Below, piece after piece: positions 9,038 through 17,229 of a DNA stretch of 60,465 nt. The position numbers were made by a program, and so were the translations under genes. The notes under the pieces were generated by a model. It saw only the letters and a program-made list of their open reading frames with translations. It had not been told where the DNA came from and did not search any database. Where the stretch lies: positions 1 through 60,465 of the forward strand of contig CAJUQH010000013.1 in NCBI GenBank assembly GCA_910588095.1. Reading direction: 5' to 3'. Source of the DNA: an uncultured Eggerthellaceae bacterium. GTDB taxonomy: Bacteria > Actinomycetota > Coriobacteriia > Coriobacteriales > Eggerthellaceae. Position 1 is the first letter of the stretch. Every line of letters starts with the position of its first letter.

Positions 9038-9748
9038 ATGGGTCAGAAAGTAAGCCCTACCGGCTTCCGCCTTGGCATCACCGAGGATTGGCGCAGCCGC
9101 TGGTATGCCGGCAAGAACTATGCAGAAACCCTCGAGAACGACCTTGAGATAAGGAAGTTCCTCGACAAGCAGCTCGCCCGCGCCGCTGTCTCGCAGGTCG
9201 AGATCGAGCGCGCTGGCGACAAGATCAAGGTGATCATCTCCACGGCCCGTCCTGGCGTGGTCATCGGCAAGAAGGGCGCCGAGATCGACGCCCTGCGCAA
9301 GAAGCTCGAGAAGGTGGCTAACGGCGTGGTGAACGTCGAGGTCGTCGAGGTGAAGCGCCCCGAGCTCGATGCCGCGCTCATCGCCCAGTCCGTCGCCGAG
9401 CAGCTTGAGGGCCGCGTGGCCTTCCGCCGCGCCATGCGCAAGGCTGTCCAGTCGGCTCGCAAGTCGGGCGCCAAGGGCATCCGTATCCAGTGCTCCGGCC
9501 GTCTGGGCGGGGCTGAGATGAGCCGCCGCGAGTGGTACCGCGAAGGCCGCGTGCCGCTGCACACCCTGCGCGCCAAGATCGACTACGGCTTCGCCACCGC
9601 GAAGACCACGTACGGTTCCATCGGCGTCCAGGTGTGGGTCTACCACGGCGACGTGCTCCCCGGTCAGAAGGCGCCGCAGCCGGCTCTGGAAGGCTCCAGC
9701 CGTCCGAACCGCCGCCGCAATGACCGCAACGAGAGGGGGAACAAGTAA
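9038..9748 (+). CDS. rpsC: 30S ribosomal protein S3
   Basis: This 236-residue protein sits at the mRNA entry site. It has MGQKVSPTGFRLGI at the start, the KH-domain GKKGAEID motif (residues about 78-85) and GRLGGAEMSRREWYREGRVPLHT. The C-terminal tail is rich in Arg/Asn, as is common in actinobacteria. The stop overlaps the rplP start by one base. Confidence 0.98.
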   Translation: MGQKVSPTGFRLGITEDWRSRWYAGKNYAETLENDLEIRKFLDKQLARAAVSQVEIERAGDKIKVIISTARPGVVIGKKGAEIDALRKKLEKVANGVVNVEVVEVKRPELDAALIAQSVAEQLEGRVAFRRAMRKAVQSARKSGAKGIRIQCSGRLGGAEMSRREWYREGRVPLHTLRAKIDYGFATAKTTYGSIGVQVWVYHGDVLPGQKAPQPALEGSSRPNRRRNDRNERGNK

Positions 9749-10170
9749 TGCTGAGTCCTAAGCGCGTCAAGCACCGCAAGGTGCAGCGTGGTTCCATGAA
9801 GGGCCGTGCCAAGGGCGGCACGCGCCTGAACCATGGCTCCTACGGCATCCAGGCCCTCGAGGCGCATTGGATCACCAACCGCCAGATCGAGGCTGCCCGT
9901 GTCGCCATGACCCGCCACATGAAGCGTGGCGGCAAGGTGTGGATCACCATCTTCCCCGACAAGCCCATCACCTCCAAGCCTGCCGAGACCCGCATGGGCT
10001 CGGGCAAGGGCAACCCCGAGGGCTGGGTGGCCGTTGTGAAGCCGGGCCGCATCATGTTCGAGATCGACGGCGTCGATGACGAGACCGCCCGCGAGGCGCT
10101 GCGCCTGGCAATCAACAAGTTGCCCATCAAGTGCAAGATCGTCACCCGCGAGACGGAAGGGCAGGAATAA
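9748..10170 (+). CDS. rplP: 50S ribosomal protein L16
   Basis: This 140-residue protein near the A-site tRNA elbow begins MLSPKRVKHRKVQRG. It has the conserved RMGSGKGNPEGWVAVVKPG, the site of the usual Arg hydroxylation region, and ends with the L16 fold. It is translationally coupled to rpsC and abuts rpmC without a gap. Confidence 0.98.
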   Translation: MLSPKRVKHRKVQRGSMKGRAKGGTRLNHGSYGIQALEAHWITNRQIEAARVAMTRHMKRGGKVWITIFPDKPITSKPAETRMGSGKGNPEGWVAVVKPGRIMFEIDGVDDETAREALRLAINKLPIKCKIVTRETEGQE

Positions 10171-10365
10171 ATGAAGGCTAAAGAGATTCGCGAGCTTTCT
10201 GCCGAGGACCTGCAGGCGAAGCTGAAGGAGGCCCGGGCAGAGCTGTTCAACCTGCGCTTCCAGATGGCGACGAGCCAGCTCGACAACACCGCCCGCGTGG
10301 GTCTTGTGAAGAAGGACATTGCGCGCATCCAGACCGAGATGCGTGCTCGTGAGCTGAGCGCGTAG
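10171..10365 (+). CDS. rpmC: 50S ribosomal protein L29
   Basis: The 64-residue two-helix protein near the exit tunnel has KEIRELSAEDLQAKL, the LFNLRFQMATSQLDN core and RVGLVKKDIARIQT, all standard. It starts immediately after the rplP stop; the upstream ribosome binding site AGGGCAGG lies inside rplP. Confidence 0.98.
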   Translation: MKAKEIRELSAEDLQAKLKEARAELFNLRFQMATSQLDNTARVGLVKKDIARIQTEMRARELSA

Positions 10366-10381
10366 AAGGAAGGGATGAGAC

Positions 10382-10642
10382 ATGACTGAAGAGCGCAACC
10401 AGCGCAAGGTCCGTCAGGGCCTGGTCGTTTCCGACAAGAACGACAAGACCATCGTGGTGGAGATCAAGGAGCGCAAGCCGCATCCGGTCTATGGCAAGAT
10501 GATGACCACCACCAAGAAGCTCCACGCCCACGATGAGGGCAACGAGGCCGGCATGGGCGATACCGTGCAGGTCATGGAGACGCGTCCGCTTTCCAAGATG
10601 AAGCGCTGGCGCCTGTTGAAGATCGTCGAGAAGGCCAAATAG
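10382..10642 (+). CDS. rpsQ: 30S ribosomal protein S17
   Basis: This 86-residue primary 16S-binding OB-fold protein has RKVRQGLVVSDKNDKTIVV, HPVYGKMMTTTKKLHAHDE and GDTVQVMETRPLSKMKRW. The start has GAAGGGATG spacing, 16 bp after rpmC. Confidence 0.98.
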   Translation: MTEERNQRKVRQGLVVSDKNDKTIVVEIKERKPHPVYGKMMTTTKKLHAHDEGNEAGMGDTVQVMETRPLSKMKRWRLLKIVEKAK

Positions 10643-10695
10643 CGGCATCCAAGCATTCAGCTTGATCGCTATCTGTTTAAGAAAGGTAAAAGCAG

Positions 10696-11064
10696 ATGAT
10701 CCAGATGCAATCTATGCTCGCCGTGGCCGACAACTCCGGCGCGCGCAAGGTGCAGTGCATCAAGGTCCTGGGCGGCTCGAAGCGCCGTTACGCGGGCCTG
10801 GGTGACGTCATCGTGTGCAGCGTGAAGGAAGCAATGCCCAATGGCGGCGTCAAGAAGGGCGATGTGGTCCGCTGCGTCATCGTGCGCGTGAAGAAGGAGG
10901 TCCGTCGCGCCGACGGCTCCTACATCCGCTTCGATCAGAACGCCTGCGTGCTCATCAACACCGACGGCTCCCCGCGCGGCACCCGCATTTTCGGGCCCGT
11001 GGCGCGCGAGCTGCGCGACAAGAAGTACATGAAGATCGTGTCGCTGGCACCGGAAACGCTGTAA
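10696..11064 (+). CDS. rplN: 50S ribosomal protein L14
   Basis: This 122-residue protein at the subunit interface starts MIQMQSMLAVADNSGARK and keeps RGTRIFGPVARELR at its end, both diagnostic. AAGAAAGG precedes the start. The 53-bp spacer from rpsQ has only a small AAGCATTCAGCTT dyad. Confidence 0.98.
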   Translation: MIQMQSMLAVADNSGARKVQCIKVLGGSKRRYAGLGDVIVCSVKEAMPNGGVKKGDVVRCVIVRVKKEVRRADGSYIRFDQNACVLINTDGSPRGTRIFGPVARELRDKKYMKIVSLAPETL

Positions 11065-11083
11065 GGAAAGGTGCTGATCAACT

Positions 11084-11404
11084 ATGGCTAATAGCATGCA
11101 TGTGAAGAAGGGCGACACCGTCAAGGTGCTCTCGGGCAAGGACAAGGGCAAGCAGGGCAAGGTCCTGCGCTCGGTGCCCGAGAAGCAGCGCGTGGTGGTG
11201 GAGAAGGTCAACATGGCCAAGAAGGCCCTGCGCCCCACCCAGCAGAACCCCCAGGGCGGCATCGCCACCGTGGAGGCTCCCATCCACGTGTCCAACGTGA
11301 TGCTGGTGTGCCCGAAGTGCTCCACGCCCACCCGCGTCTCGCACAAGCGCGACAACGGCCGCAAGGTGCGTGTTTGCAAGAAGTGCGGCAAGGATATCGA
11401 TTAA
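11084..11404 (+). CDS. rplX: 50S ribosomal protein L24
   Basis: This 106-residue assembly initiator has the KOW motif KGDTVKVLSGKDKGKQGKV at residues about 6-24. It also has a C-terminal zinc-ribbon-like CPKCSTP...CKKCGKD with four cysteines, a variant common in Gram-positives. It is followed by a 215-bp structured spacer before rplE. Confidence 0.97.
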   Translation: MANSMHVKKGDTVKVLSGKDKGKQGKVLRSVPEKQRVVVEKVNMAKKALRPTQQNPQGGIATVEAPIHVSNVMLVCPKCSTPTRVSHKRDNGRKVRVCKKCGKDID

Positions 11405-11405
11405 T

Positions 11406-11591
11406 GCTTCCCCAGCACTCGGCCTTGCCGTTCCAAGCGCTTCTTCCTCGCGTACCTAGTACGCTCAGGCGCGCTTTCACGGCAATCCCGGGCACTGGGA
11501 AAGCATGAATCCCTCCCGCAGCGGCCAGCTACGGTAGGGAAATGGCCCTTGCGCCGGATGCGCGAGGGACGCAGGGTCGGAAATCCTGCGT
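11406..11591 (+). promoter_or_regulatory. Structured spacer RNA between rplX and rplE
   Basis: Nested helices can form. GCTT+CCCAG (from 11406) pairs with CTGGG+AAGC (to 11504), enclosing TTGCCGT (11425-11431) with ACGGCAA (11479-11485), AAGCGC (11435-11440) with GCGCTT (11471-11476), and GCGTAC (11450-11455) with GTACGC (11459-11464). Three further hairpins follow: GGCCA/TGGCC (11523-11547), CCTTGCGC/GCGCGAGG (11547-11567) and ACGCAGG/CCTGCGT (11569-11591), the last followed by TTAATT. This is far more structure than a plain intercistronic gap. It could be an attenuator, a processing site or a ribosomal-protein binding site. Confidence 0.6.
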
Positions 11592-11619
11592 TTAATTCAT
11601 CGGAAAGGAAACGATAACC

Positions 11620-12171
11620 ATGGCAGACACTCCCCGTCTGAAGGAGCTCTACAAGAACGAGATCGTAGCCAAGCTCGAGAAGGAGCTTGGGCTCGCCAAC
11701 GTCAACGAGGTGCCCCGCCTCGAGAAGATCGTGGTGAACATGGGCGTCGGCGCTGCCGCTGGCGATGCCAAGATCCTCGACGGCGCCATCGCCGACATGC
11801 GCGTGATCACCGGCCAGCAGCCCATGGTCACCCGCGCCAAGAAGTCCATCGCCGGGTTCCACATCCGCGAGGGCCAGGCCATCGGCTGCAAGGTCACCCT
11901 GCGTGGCGACCGCATGTGGGAGTTCTTGGATCGTCTGCTGGCCACGGCTCTGCCGCGCGTCCGCGACTTCCGCGGCCTTTCGCGCCAGAGCTTCGACAGC
12001 CACGGCAACTACACCATGGGCATCACCGAGCAGCTCATCTTCCCCGAGGTTGAGTACGACAAGATCGACCGCACCCGCGGCATGGACATCACGTTCGTGA
12101 CCACCTCACCCGACGATGCCGGCGCTCTGGCGCTGCTGCTGGCCCTGGGCTTCCCGTTCAAGGCGGAGTAA
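11620..12171 (+). CDS. rplE: 50S ribosomal protein L5
   Basis: This 183-residue 5S rRNA-binding protein has PRLEKIVVNMGVG, ITGQQPMVTRAKKSIAGFHIREG, the loop RDFRGLSRQSFDSHGNYTMG and a C-terminal TSPDDAGALALL. AAAGGAAACGATAACC precedes the ATG. It is separated from rplX by a structured spacer, so expression may be adjusted there. Confidence 0.98.
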   Translation: MADTPRLKELYKNEIVAKLEKELGLANVNEVPRLEKIVVNMGVGAAAGDAKILDGAIADMRVITGQQPMVTRAKKSIAGFHIREGQAIGCKVTLRGDRMWEFLDRLLATALPRVRDFRGLSRQSFDSHGNYTMGITEQLIFPEVEYDKIDRTRGMDITFVTTSPDDAGALALLLALGFPFKAE

Positions 12172-12190
12172 CCTTTATTAGATTGGCAAC

Positions 12191-12212
12191 AAGGGGCTGA
12201 AGGCAGCCCCTT
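12191..12212 (+). promoter_or_regulatory. Perfect hairpin between rplE and rpsZ
   Basis: AAGGGGCTG and CAGCCCCTT form a 9-bp perfect stem with an AAGG loop. No U tract follows (AAGCATAAG), so it is more likely an mRNA processing or stability element than a terminator; rpsZ starts 23 bp later. Confidence 0.55.
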
Positions 12213-12235
12213 AAGCATAAGAAAGAAGGAAATGC

Positions 12236-12421
12236 ATGGCTAAGAAATCGATGATCGCCAAAGCCAAGCGCGAGCCGAAGTTCTCGACTCGCCAGCACAA
12301 CCGCTGCATGCGCTGCGGCCGCCCCCGCGCTTACTACCGTAAGTTCGGCCTGTGCCGCGTCTGCCTGCGCGAGCTGGCTAACAAAGGCGAGCTGCCCGGC
12401 GTGACCAAGGCTTCCTGGTAG
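12236..12421 (+). CDS. rpsZ: 30S ribosomal protein S14, zinc-binding type
   Basis: The 61-residue short S14 has the zinc ribbon CMRCGRPRAYYRKFGLCRVC (two CxxC pairs), the C+ form used by most Gram-positives. It begins MAKKSMIAKAKREPKFSTR. AAGAAGGAAA precedes the start. Confidence 0.98.
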   Translation: MAKKSMIAKAKREPKFSTRQHNRCMRCGRPRAYYRKFGLCRVCLRELANKGELPGVTKASW

Positions 12422-12424
12422 GCA

Positions 12425-12515
12425 ACGTTACGCACACGGGTGTGTCGATGCTAAAGGCGCCCCTGCCACGGGCACGGGCGAACCGAGCATTCGATTCATC
12501 ACGGACCAAAGGAGA
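12425..12515 (+). promoter_or_regulatory. Hairpins between rpsZ and rpsH
   Basis: Within this 100-bp spacer CACAC/GTGTG forms a small hairpin. A larger one pairs CGATGCT with AGCATTCG around an inner stem CGCCC..TGCC/GGC(A)..GGGCG. It fits the pattern of structured spacers seen elsewhere in this cluster. Confidence 0.4.
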
Positions 12516-12521
12516 ACCAAA

Positions 12522-12920
12522 GTGACTATGACAGATCCTATCGCAGACATGCTGACGCGCGTGCGCAACGGCCAGTCTGCCGGTAAGGCCACCGTTACGA
12601 TGCCCACGAGCAAGAAGCTGGTGGAGATCGCCCGCATCATGAGCCAGGAAGGCTACATCCAGGGCTTTGACGTGATGGACGGCGAGCCCCGCGGCACGCT
12701 CGAGATCACGCTGAAGTATGGCCCGAAGAAGGCCAAGACCATCCGCGGCATCAAGCGCATCTCGAAGCCCGGCCTGCGCATCTACGCTGGCAAGGACGAG
12801 CTGCCCCGCGTGCTGGGCGGCCTGGGTACGGCCATCATATCCACGAGCAACGGCGTCATGACCGACCGCGAGGCCCGCAAGCAGGGCATCGGCGGCGAGG
12901 TCATCGCCTACATCTGGTAA
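12522..12920 (+). CDS. rpsH: 30S ribosomal protein S8
   Basis: This 132-residue central-domain protein has MTDPIADMLTRVRNGQ, the KRISKPGLRIY motif and STSNGVMTDREARKQGIGGEVIAYIW at the end. The GTG at 12522 is favoured because AAGGAGAA lies 7 bases upstream; an ATG two codons later is the alternative. In E. coli S8 represses the spc operon by binding its own mRNA. Confidence 0.97.
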   Translation: MTMTDPIADMLTRVRNGQSAGKATVTMPTSKKLVEIARIMSQEGYIQGFDVMDGEPRGTLEITLKYGPKKAKTIRGIKRISKPGLRIYAGKDELPRVLGGLGTAIISTSNGVMTDREARKQGIGGEVIAYIW

Positions 12921-12940
12921 GGGAAAGGGAGGTAGATAAC

Positions 12941-13480
12941 ATGTCACGTATCGGCAAGATGCCCATTCCCGTTCCCAACGGCGTCGACGTCGCCATCGAC
13001 GGGCAGACGGTCACGGTGAAGGGCCCCAAGGGCGAGCTTTCCCGCACGTTCCAGCCCATCCTGACCATCGAGCGCGAGGGCGACGACATCATCGTCAAGC
13101 GTCCCGACGACTCCCGCGAGGCCAAGAGCCTGCACGGCCTGACCCGCACGCTCATCTCCAACATGGTGACGGGCGTTTCCGAGGGCTTCTCCAAAAAGCT
13201 CGAGCTGGTCGGCGTCGGCTACCGCGCCGCGCTCAAGGGCAAGGACCTCGAGCTGCAGCTGGGCTATTCCCATCCGGTCGAGGTGGCGGCTCCCGAAGGC
13301 ATCACCTTCGAGGTGCCCAGCCAGACCGAGATCATCGTTACCGGTCCCTCCAAGGAAGCGGTGGGCCAGGTGGCCGCCAACATCCGCAAGTGGCGCAAGC
13401 CGGAGCCCTACAAGGGCAAGGGCATCCGCTACGAGGGCGAGCATGTCCGTCGCAAGGTCGGCAAGGCCGGTAAGGAATAA
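12941..13480 (+). CDS. rplF: 50S ribosomal protein L6
   Basis: This 179-residue protein near the GTPase centre begins MSRIGKMPIPVPNGVDV. It has the double L6 domain and the conserved RKPEPYKGKGIRYEGE near its end. GGGAGGTAGATAAC gives the ribosome binding site, 20 bp after rpsH. Confidence 0.98.
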   Translation: MSRIGKMPIPVPNGVDVAIDGQTVTVKGPKGELSRTFQPILTIEREGDDIIVKRPDDSREAKSLHGLTRTLISNMVTGVSEGFSKKLELVGVGYRAALKGKDLELQLGYSHPVEVAAPEGITFEVPSQTEIIVTGPSKEAVGQVAANIRKWRKPEPYKGKGIRYEGEHVRRKVGKAGKE

Positions 13481-13514
13481 AGGCGCACTTCGCGTTTTTG
13501 ATTGAAGGGATCTG

Positions 13515-13886
13515 ATGATGAACAAACTTCAGAAAAAACAAGCCGGATTGCGCCGCCGCCACACCCGCGTGCGCGGCAAGATATCGGGCACCGCGGCTCG
13601 TCCGCGCCTGTGCGTCACGCGCAGCAACAACAACATCTACGCCCAGGTCATCGACGATGTTAAGCACGTGACCATCTGCGGCGTCTCCACGCTCGGCCCC
13701 GAGTTCAAGAAGTCGGGCAAGAACGGCGCCACCGTCGAGGGCGCTGCCGAGCTGGGCTCCATCGTGGGCAAGCTGGCCCAGGAGAAAGGCGTCACCGAGG
13801 TAGTGTTCGACCGCGGCGGTCATCTGTACCATGGCCGCGTGAAGGCTCTGGCCGATGCGGCCCGCGAAGCCGGGCTCAAGTTCTAA
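13515..13886 (+). CDS. rplR: 50S ribosomal protein L18
   Basis: This 123-residue 5S rRNA-binding protein has the basic start KQAGLRRRHTRVRGKISG, RPRLCVTRSNNNIYAQVIDD and the C-terminal FDRGGHLYHGRVKALADAAREAGL. There are two adjacent ATG codons (13515 and 13518); GAAGGGATCTG fits either. Confidence 0.98.
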   Translation: MMNKLQKKQAGLRRRHTRVRGKISGTAARPRLCVTRSNNNIYAQVIDDVKHVTICGVSTLGPEFKKSGKNGATVEGAAELGSIVGKLAQEKGVTEVVFDRGGHLYHGRVKALADAAREAGLKF

Positions 13887-13898
13887 AGGGAGGGAAAC

Positions 13899-14429
13899 AT
13901 GGCTCGTAACAACAAGCATCAAGATAATGCCGCTCCCGAGCTTGAGGAGCGCGTCGTCTACATCAACCGCGTGTCCAAGGTCGTCAAGGGCGGCCGCCGC
14001 TTCGGCCTGACCGCGCTGGTGGTCGTGGGCGACGGCAACGGCAACGTGGGCGTGGGCATGGGCAAGTCCCAGGAAGTGCCGATCGCCATCAAGAAGGGCG
14101 TCGAAGATGCCAAGAAGAACATGTTCAAGGTGCCGCTGACCGAGGACGGGACCATCCCGCACGAGGTTCTGGGCGAGTTCGGCGCAGGCCGCGTGCTCAT
14201 CAAGCCGGCTGTGCCTGGTACCGGCGTCATGGCCGGTGGCCCGGTGCGCGCCATCATGGAGCTGGCGGGCGTGAAGAACGTCATCACCAAGTCGCTGGGC
14301 ACCAGCAACGCTATGAACATCGTCAAGGCCGCCGCCGAGGGCCTCAAGCTCATGGAGAGCCCCGAGGACGTGGCCAAGCGTCGCGACACCACCGTCGACG
14401 CCATCTTCGGGCGGAAGGAAGCGAAATAA
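13899..14429 (+). CDS. rpsE: 30S ribosomal protein S5
   Basis: This 176-residue protein involved in accuracy and mRNA helicase activity has RVVYINRVSKVVKGGRRF, VGVGMGKSQEVPIAIKKG and the loop region GTGVMAGGPVRAIMELAG. GGGAGGGAAAC precedes the start. The stop overlaps the rpmD ATG by one base. Confidence 0.98.
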   Translation: MARNNKHQDNAAPELEERVVYINRVSKVVKGGRRFGLTALVVVGDGNGNVGVGMGKSQEVPIAIKKGVEDAKKNMFKVPLTEDGTIPHEVLGEFGAGRVLIKPAVPGTGVMAGGPVRAIMELAGVKNVITKSLGTSNAMNIVKAAAEGLKLMESPEDVAKRRDTTVDAIFGRKEAK

Positions 14430-14617
14430 TGGCAGAGGGTAAGAAGCTGCGCATCACGCAGGTCAAGAGCGCTATCGGCCGCAAGGCTGACCAGGGTGCC
14501 ACGCTGAAGAGCCTCGGTCTCGGCAAGATCGGCCGCTCGGTCGAGAAGGTCGACAACGAGTGCGTTCGCGGCATGGTGTTCAAGGTGAAGCACCTCGTCG
14601 AGGTGGAAGAGCTCTAA
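14429..14617 (+). CDS. rpmD: 50S ribosomal protein L30
   Basis: This 62-residue protein has KLRITQVKSAIGRKADQGAT, LGLGKIGRSVEKVDN and the C-terminal VKHLVEVEE, a standard L30. It is translationally coupled to rpsE. A structured spacer of 159 bp separates it from rplO. Confidence 0.97.
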   Translation: MAEGKKLRITQVKSAIGRKADQGATLKSLGLGKIGRSVEKVDNECVRGMVFKVKHLVEVEEL

Positions 14618-14636
14618 GCCCTTCTGCTTCGGCTAT

Positions 14637-14754
14637 GCTGCCGCCGGCCTTCCGCAAGGCTGTGCGGCAGCGGCCCGTTCTCCCCCGGCGGTTCCGCGAT
14701 GGGGGAGCGGCATAGGAAGTTCAAGCGATAAGCGAGTCGCGGGGCAAGGGCCCC
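14637..14754 (+). promoter_or_regulatory. Three strong hairpins between rpmD and rplO
   Basis: GCTGCCGC (14637-14644) pairs with GCGGCAGC (14664-14671) around an inner GCCTT/AAGGC stem. CTCCCCC (14680-14686) pairs with GGGGGAG (14701-14707) around GCGG/CCGC. A third stem, GGGGC/GCCCC, lies at 14741-14754. No U tracts follow, so these are probably RNA structures inside a continuous operon, not full terminators. Confidence 0.55.
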
Positions 14755-14776
14755 GGGGCGAAAAGGAGAAGAACCA

Positions 14777-15226
14777 ATGGAGATCAAGGACCTGAAGCCC
14801 GCAGAGGGCTCCCGCAAGAACCGCAAGCGCGTCGGCCGCGGCGGCGCCTCCGGCACCGGCAAGACCGCTGGTCGTGGCCTGAACGGCCAGAAGTCCCGCG
14901 CTGGCGGCGGCAAGGGCCCCGGCTTCGAGGGCGGTCAGACGCCTCTGGCCCGTCGCCTGCCGAAGCTGCCCGGCTTCCGCAACATCAACCGCGTCGAGTA
15001 CCTGCCGGTCAACGTGAGCCGCTTGGATGCCAAGTTCGAGGCTGGCGAGACCGTCGACGGCGAATCGCTGAAGGCCAAGGGCATCATCAAGCATAGCGAT
15101 GACCTGGTGAAGGTGCTCGGCGACGGCGAGCTGACCAAGGCGCTCACCGTCAAGGTGGACAAGGTTTCTGCTTCTGCTCGCGCCAAGATCGAAGCAGCCG
15201 GAGGAAAGGTCGAAGAGCCTTGCTAA
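14777..15226 (+). CDS. rplO: 50S ribosomal protein L15
   Basis: This 149-residue late-assembly protein has the Gly/Arg-rich N-terminal arm (RVGRGGASGTGKTAGRG, GGQTPLARRLPKLPGF) and the core VNVSRLDAKFEAGETV. AAAAGGAGAAGAACC precedes the ATG. Its last codons overlap the secY start. Confidence 0.98.
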   Translation: MEIKDLKPAEGSRKNRKRVGRGGASGTGKTAGRGLNGQKSRAGGGKGPGFEGGQTPLARRLPKLPGFRNINRVEYLPVNVSRLDAKFEAGETVDGESLKAKGIIKHSDDLVKVLGDGELTKALTVKVDKVSASARAKIEAAGGKVEEPC

Positions 15227-16500
15227 GCTCAATCATCGATGCGTTCAAGGTCCCGGAGCTGCGCAAGAAGATACTCTTCACGCTGGCTATCCTTGCGCTG
15301 TACCGCTTCGGGGCCTATGTGCCGGTGCCGGGCATACCGTTCCATGACTTCGCCACGTCCTTCCAGGACACCGGCGTGGCCATGACCATGCTCGACCTGT
15401 TCACCGGCGGCGCGCTGTCTAACTTCTCGGTATTCTCGCTGGGCATCATGCCCTACATCACCGCATCCATCATCATGCAGCTGATGCAGGGCGTCATCCC
15501 GGCTGTGGGCCGCTGGGCTCGCGAAGGGGACTCCGGTCGCCGTAAGATCACGCAGGTGACCCGCTACCTGACGCTCGGTCTTGGCCTGATCAACGCCATC
15601 GGCTACCTGCTGCTGTTCCAGTCGCCTGCTTACGGCGTGGCGTTCTCCAACGAGCTGCCGGTGTGGCTGACCAACGTGGTCATCGTGTTCACGCTGGTGG
15701 CGGGCACCGCCTTCATCATGTGGATGGGCGAGCTCATCACCCAGCGCGGCATCGGCAACGGCATGTCGCTCATCATCTTCGTGAGCATCGTGTCGCGCGT
15801 GCCTTCTGCCATCTTCTCGTCCATCAACCTGACGAGCGACCTTGGCATGGGCATCGCGGTCACCGCGCTCATCCTGGTGGTGGTGCTGGCCTGCATCCCG
15901 GCCATCATCTACGTGGAGCGCGCCCAGCGCCGCATCCCGGTCAACTACGCCAAGCGCGTGCAGGGCCGCAAGATGATGGGCGGTCAGTCCACCTACATCC
16001 CGCTGAAGGTGAACGCGGCGGGCGTCATCCCCATCATCTTCGCGAGCTGCATCATCTACTTCCCGGCGCAGCTGGCGGCCATCTTCAACGTAGAGTGGCT
16101 CACGGTGGTGGCCAACGCCTGCTCGACGGGCTGGGTCAACTGGATACTCACGCTGGTGCTCATCGTGTTCTTCGCGTACTTCTACACCTCGATGGTGTTC
16201 AACCCGCAGGAGACGGCTGACAACATCAAGAAGCAGGGCGGGTTCATCCCCGGCGTGCGGCCTGGCGCGGCTACGGTGCAGTACATCAAAGACGTCATCA
16301 ACCGCATCACGCTGCCGGGCGGCATCTTCATCGCCGTCATCGCCGTGGTGCCCACCATCATCTTCTTCTTCACCGACAACCAGCTCATCCAGTCGTTCGG
16401 CGGCACGTCCATCCTCATCATGATCGGCGTTGCCCTGGACACCATGAGCAAGGTGGAGTCGCAGTTGAAGATGCACAACTACAACGGCTTTTTCAAGTAG
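15220..16500 (+). CDS. secY: Preprotein translocase subunit SecY
   Basis: This 426-residue, ten-helix protein is the channel of the Sec translocon in the cytoplasmic membrane. It starts LSSIIDAFKVPELRKKILFT and has YRFGAYVPVPGI, FSLGIMPYITASIIMQL, the cytoplasmic RRIPVNYAKRVQGRKMMGG loop and PGIRP-like IPGVRPG. The only sensible start is a TTG at 15220 with GGAGGAAAGG upstream; it overlaps the rplO stop by 7 bp, so the two are translationally coupled. Confidence 0.97.
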   Translation: MLSSIIDAFKVPELRKKILFTLAILALYRFGAYVPVPGIPFHDFATSFQDTGVAMTMLDLFTGGALSNFSVFSLGIMPYITASIIMQLMQGVIPAVGRWAREGDSGRRKITQVTRYLTLGLGLINAIGYLLLFQSPAYGVAFSNELPVWLTNVVIVFTLVAGTAFIMWMGELITQRGIGNGMSLIIFVSIVSRVPSAIFSSINLTSDLGMGIAVTALILVVVLACIPAIIYVERAQRRIPVNYAKRVQGRKMMGGQSTYIPLKVNAAGVIPIIFASCIIYFPAQLAAIFNVEWLTVVANACSTGWVNWILTLVLIVFFAYFYTSMVFNPQETADNIKKQGGFIPGVRPGAATVQYIKDVINRITLPGGIFIAVIAVVPTIIFFFTDNQLIQSFGGTSILIMIGVALDTMSKVESQLKMHNYNGFFK

Positions 16501-16569
16501 AAGGCTCCGCTCGCGCTGACGCGGCGGGTGGACCTCTTGCCGCTGCGGCTTTTTCGAAAGGATTGCGTT

Positions 16570-17196
16570 ATGAACATCGTGCTTTTGGGCGCACCCGGTG
16601 CCGGCAAGGGCACCCAGGCAGCCAAGCTGGTCGAGGACGAGGGTCTATGCCACATCTCCACCGGCGATATCCTGCGCCAGGCGGTGAAGGACGAGACGGA
16701 GCTGGGCCTGAAGGCCAAGGCGTTCATGGATGCCGGCGACCTGGTGCCCGACGAGCTCATCATCGACCTGATGAAGGAGCGCTTTCAGCAGCCTGACACC
16801 GCGAAGGGCGTCATCCTGGATGGCTTCCCGCGCACGACCACCCAGGCGGTGGCCCTCGATTCGATGATGCAGGAGCTGGGGCGCCCGCTGGATGCTGCGC
16901 TGCTGATAGACGTCGACCCCGAGGTCATCGTGAAGCGTCTGAGCTCGCGCCGCATGTGCCGCGAGTGCGGCCACATCGGCACGGCGGCCGACACAGCCTG
17001 CCCCGCGTGCGGTGGCGAGATGTACCAGCGTGACGACGACAATGAGGATACGGTGCGCAACCGCCTCGACGTCTACGAGAAGTCGACGAGCCCGCTCATC
17101 GATTACTACCGCGGCTGCGACCTGCTGGTGACCATCGATGGCGACCGCGACCCGCAGGTGGTCTACGCCGACGTGAAGGAGGCCCTGGGCATGTAG
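16570..17196 (+). CDS. adk: Adenylate kinase
   Basis: This 208-residue enzyme interconverts 2 ADP with AMP and ATP. The P-loop GAPGAGKGT is at residues 7-15, followed by STGDILRQAVK, DGFPRTTTQA and a LID domain with a zinc site CRECGH...CPACGG, the Gram-positive long form. AAAGGATTGCG precedes the ATG at 16570. It is the last gene of the cluster. The map, infA, rpmJ, rpsM, rpsK, rpoA and rplQ genes that usually follow are not here; a terminator is. Confidence 0.97.
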   Translation: MNIVLLGAPGAGKGTQAAKLVEDEGLCHISTGDILRQAVKDETELGLKAKAFMDAGDLVPDELIIDLMKERFQQPDTAKGVILDGFPRTTTQAVALDSMMQELGRPLDAALLIDVDPEVIVKRLSSRRMCRECGHIGTAADTACPACGGEMYQRDDDNEDTVRNRLDVYEKSTSPLIDYYRGCDLLVTIDGDRDPQVVYADVKEALGM

Positions 17197-17229
17197 CCCG
17201 GGCGCGCTTCCGACGCGAATCGCAGAATT

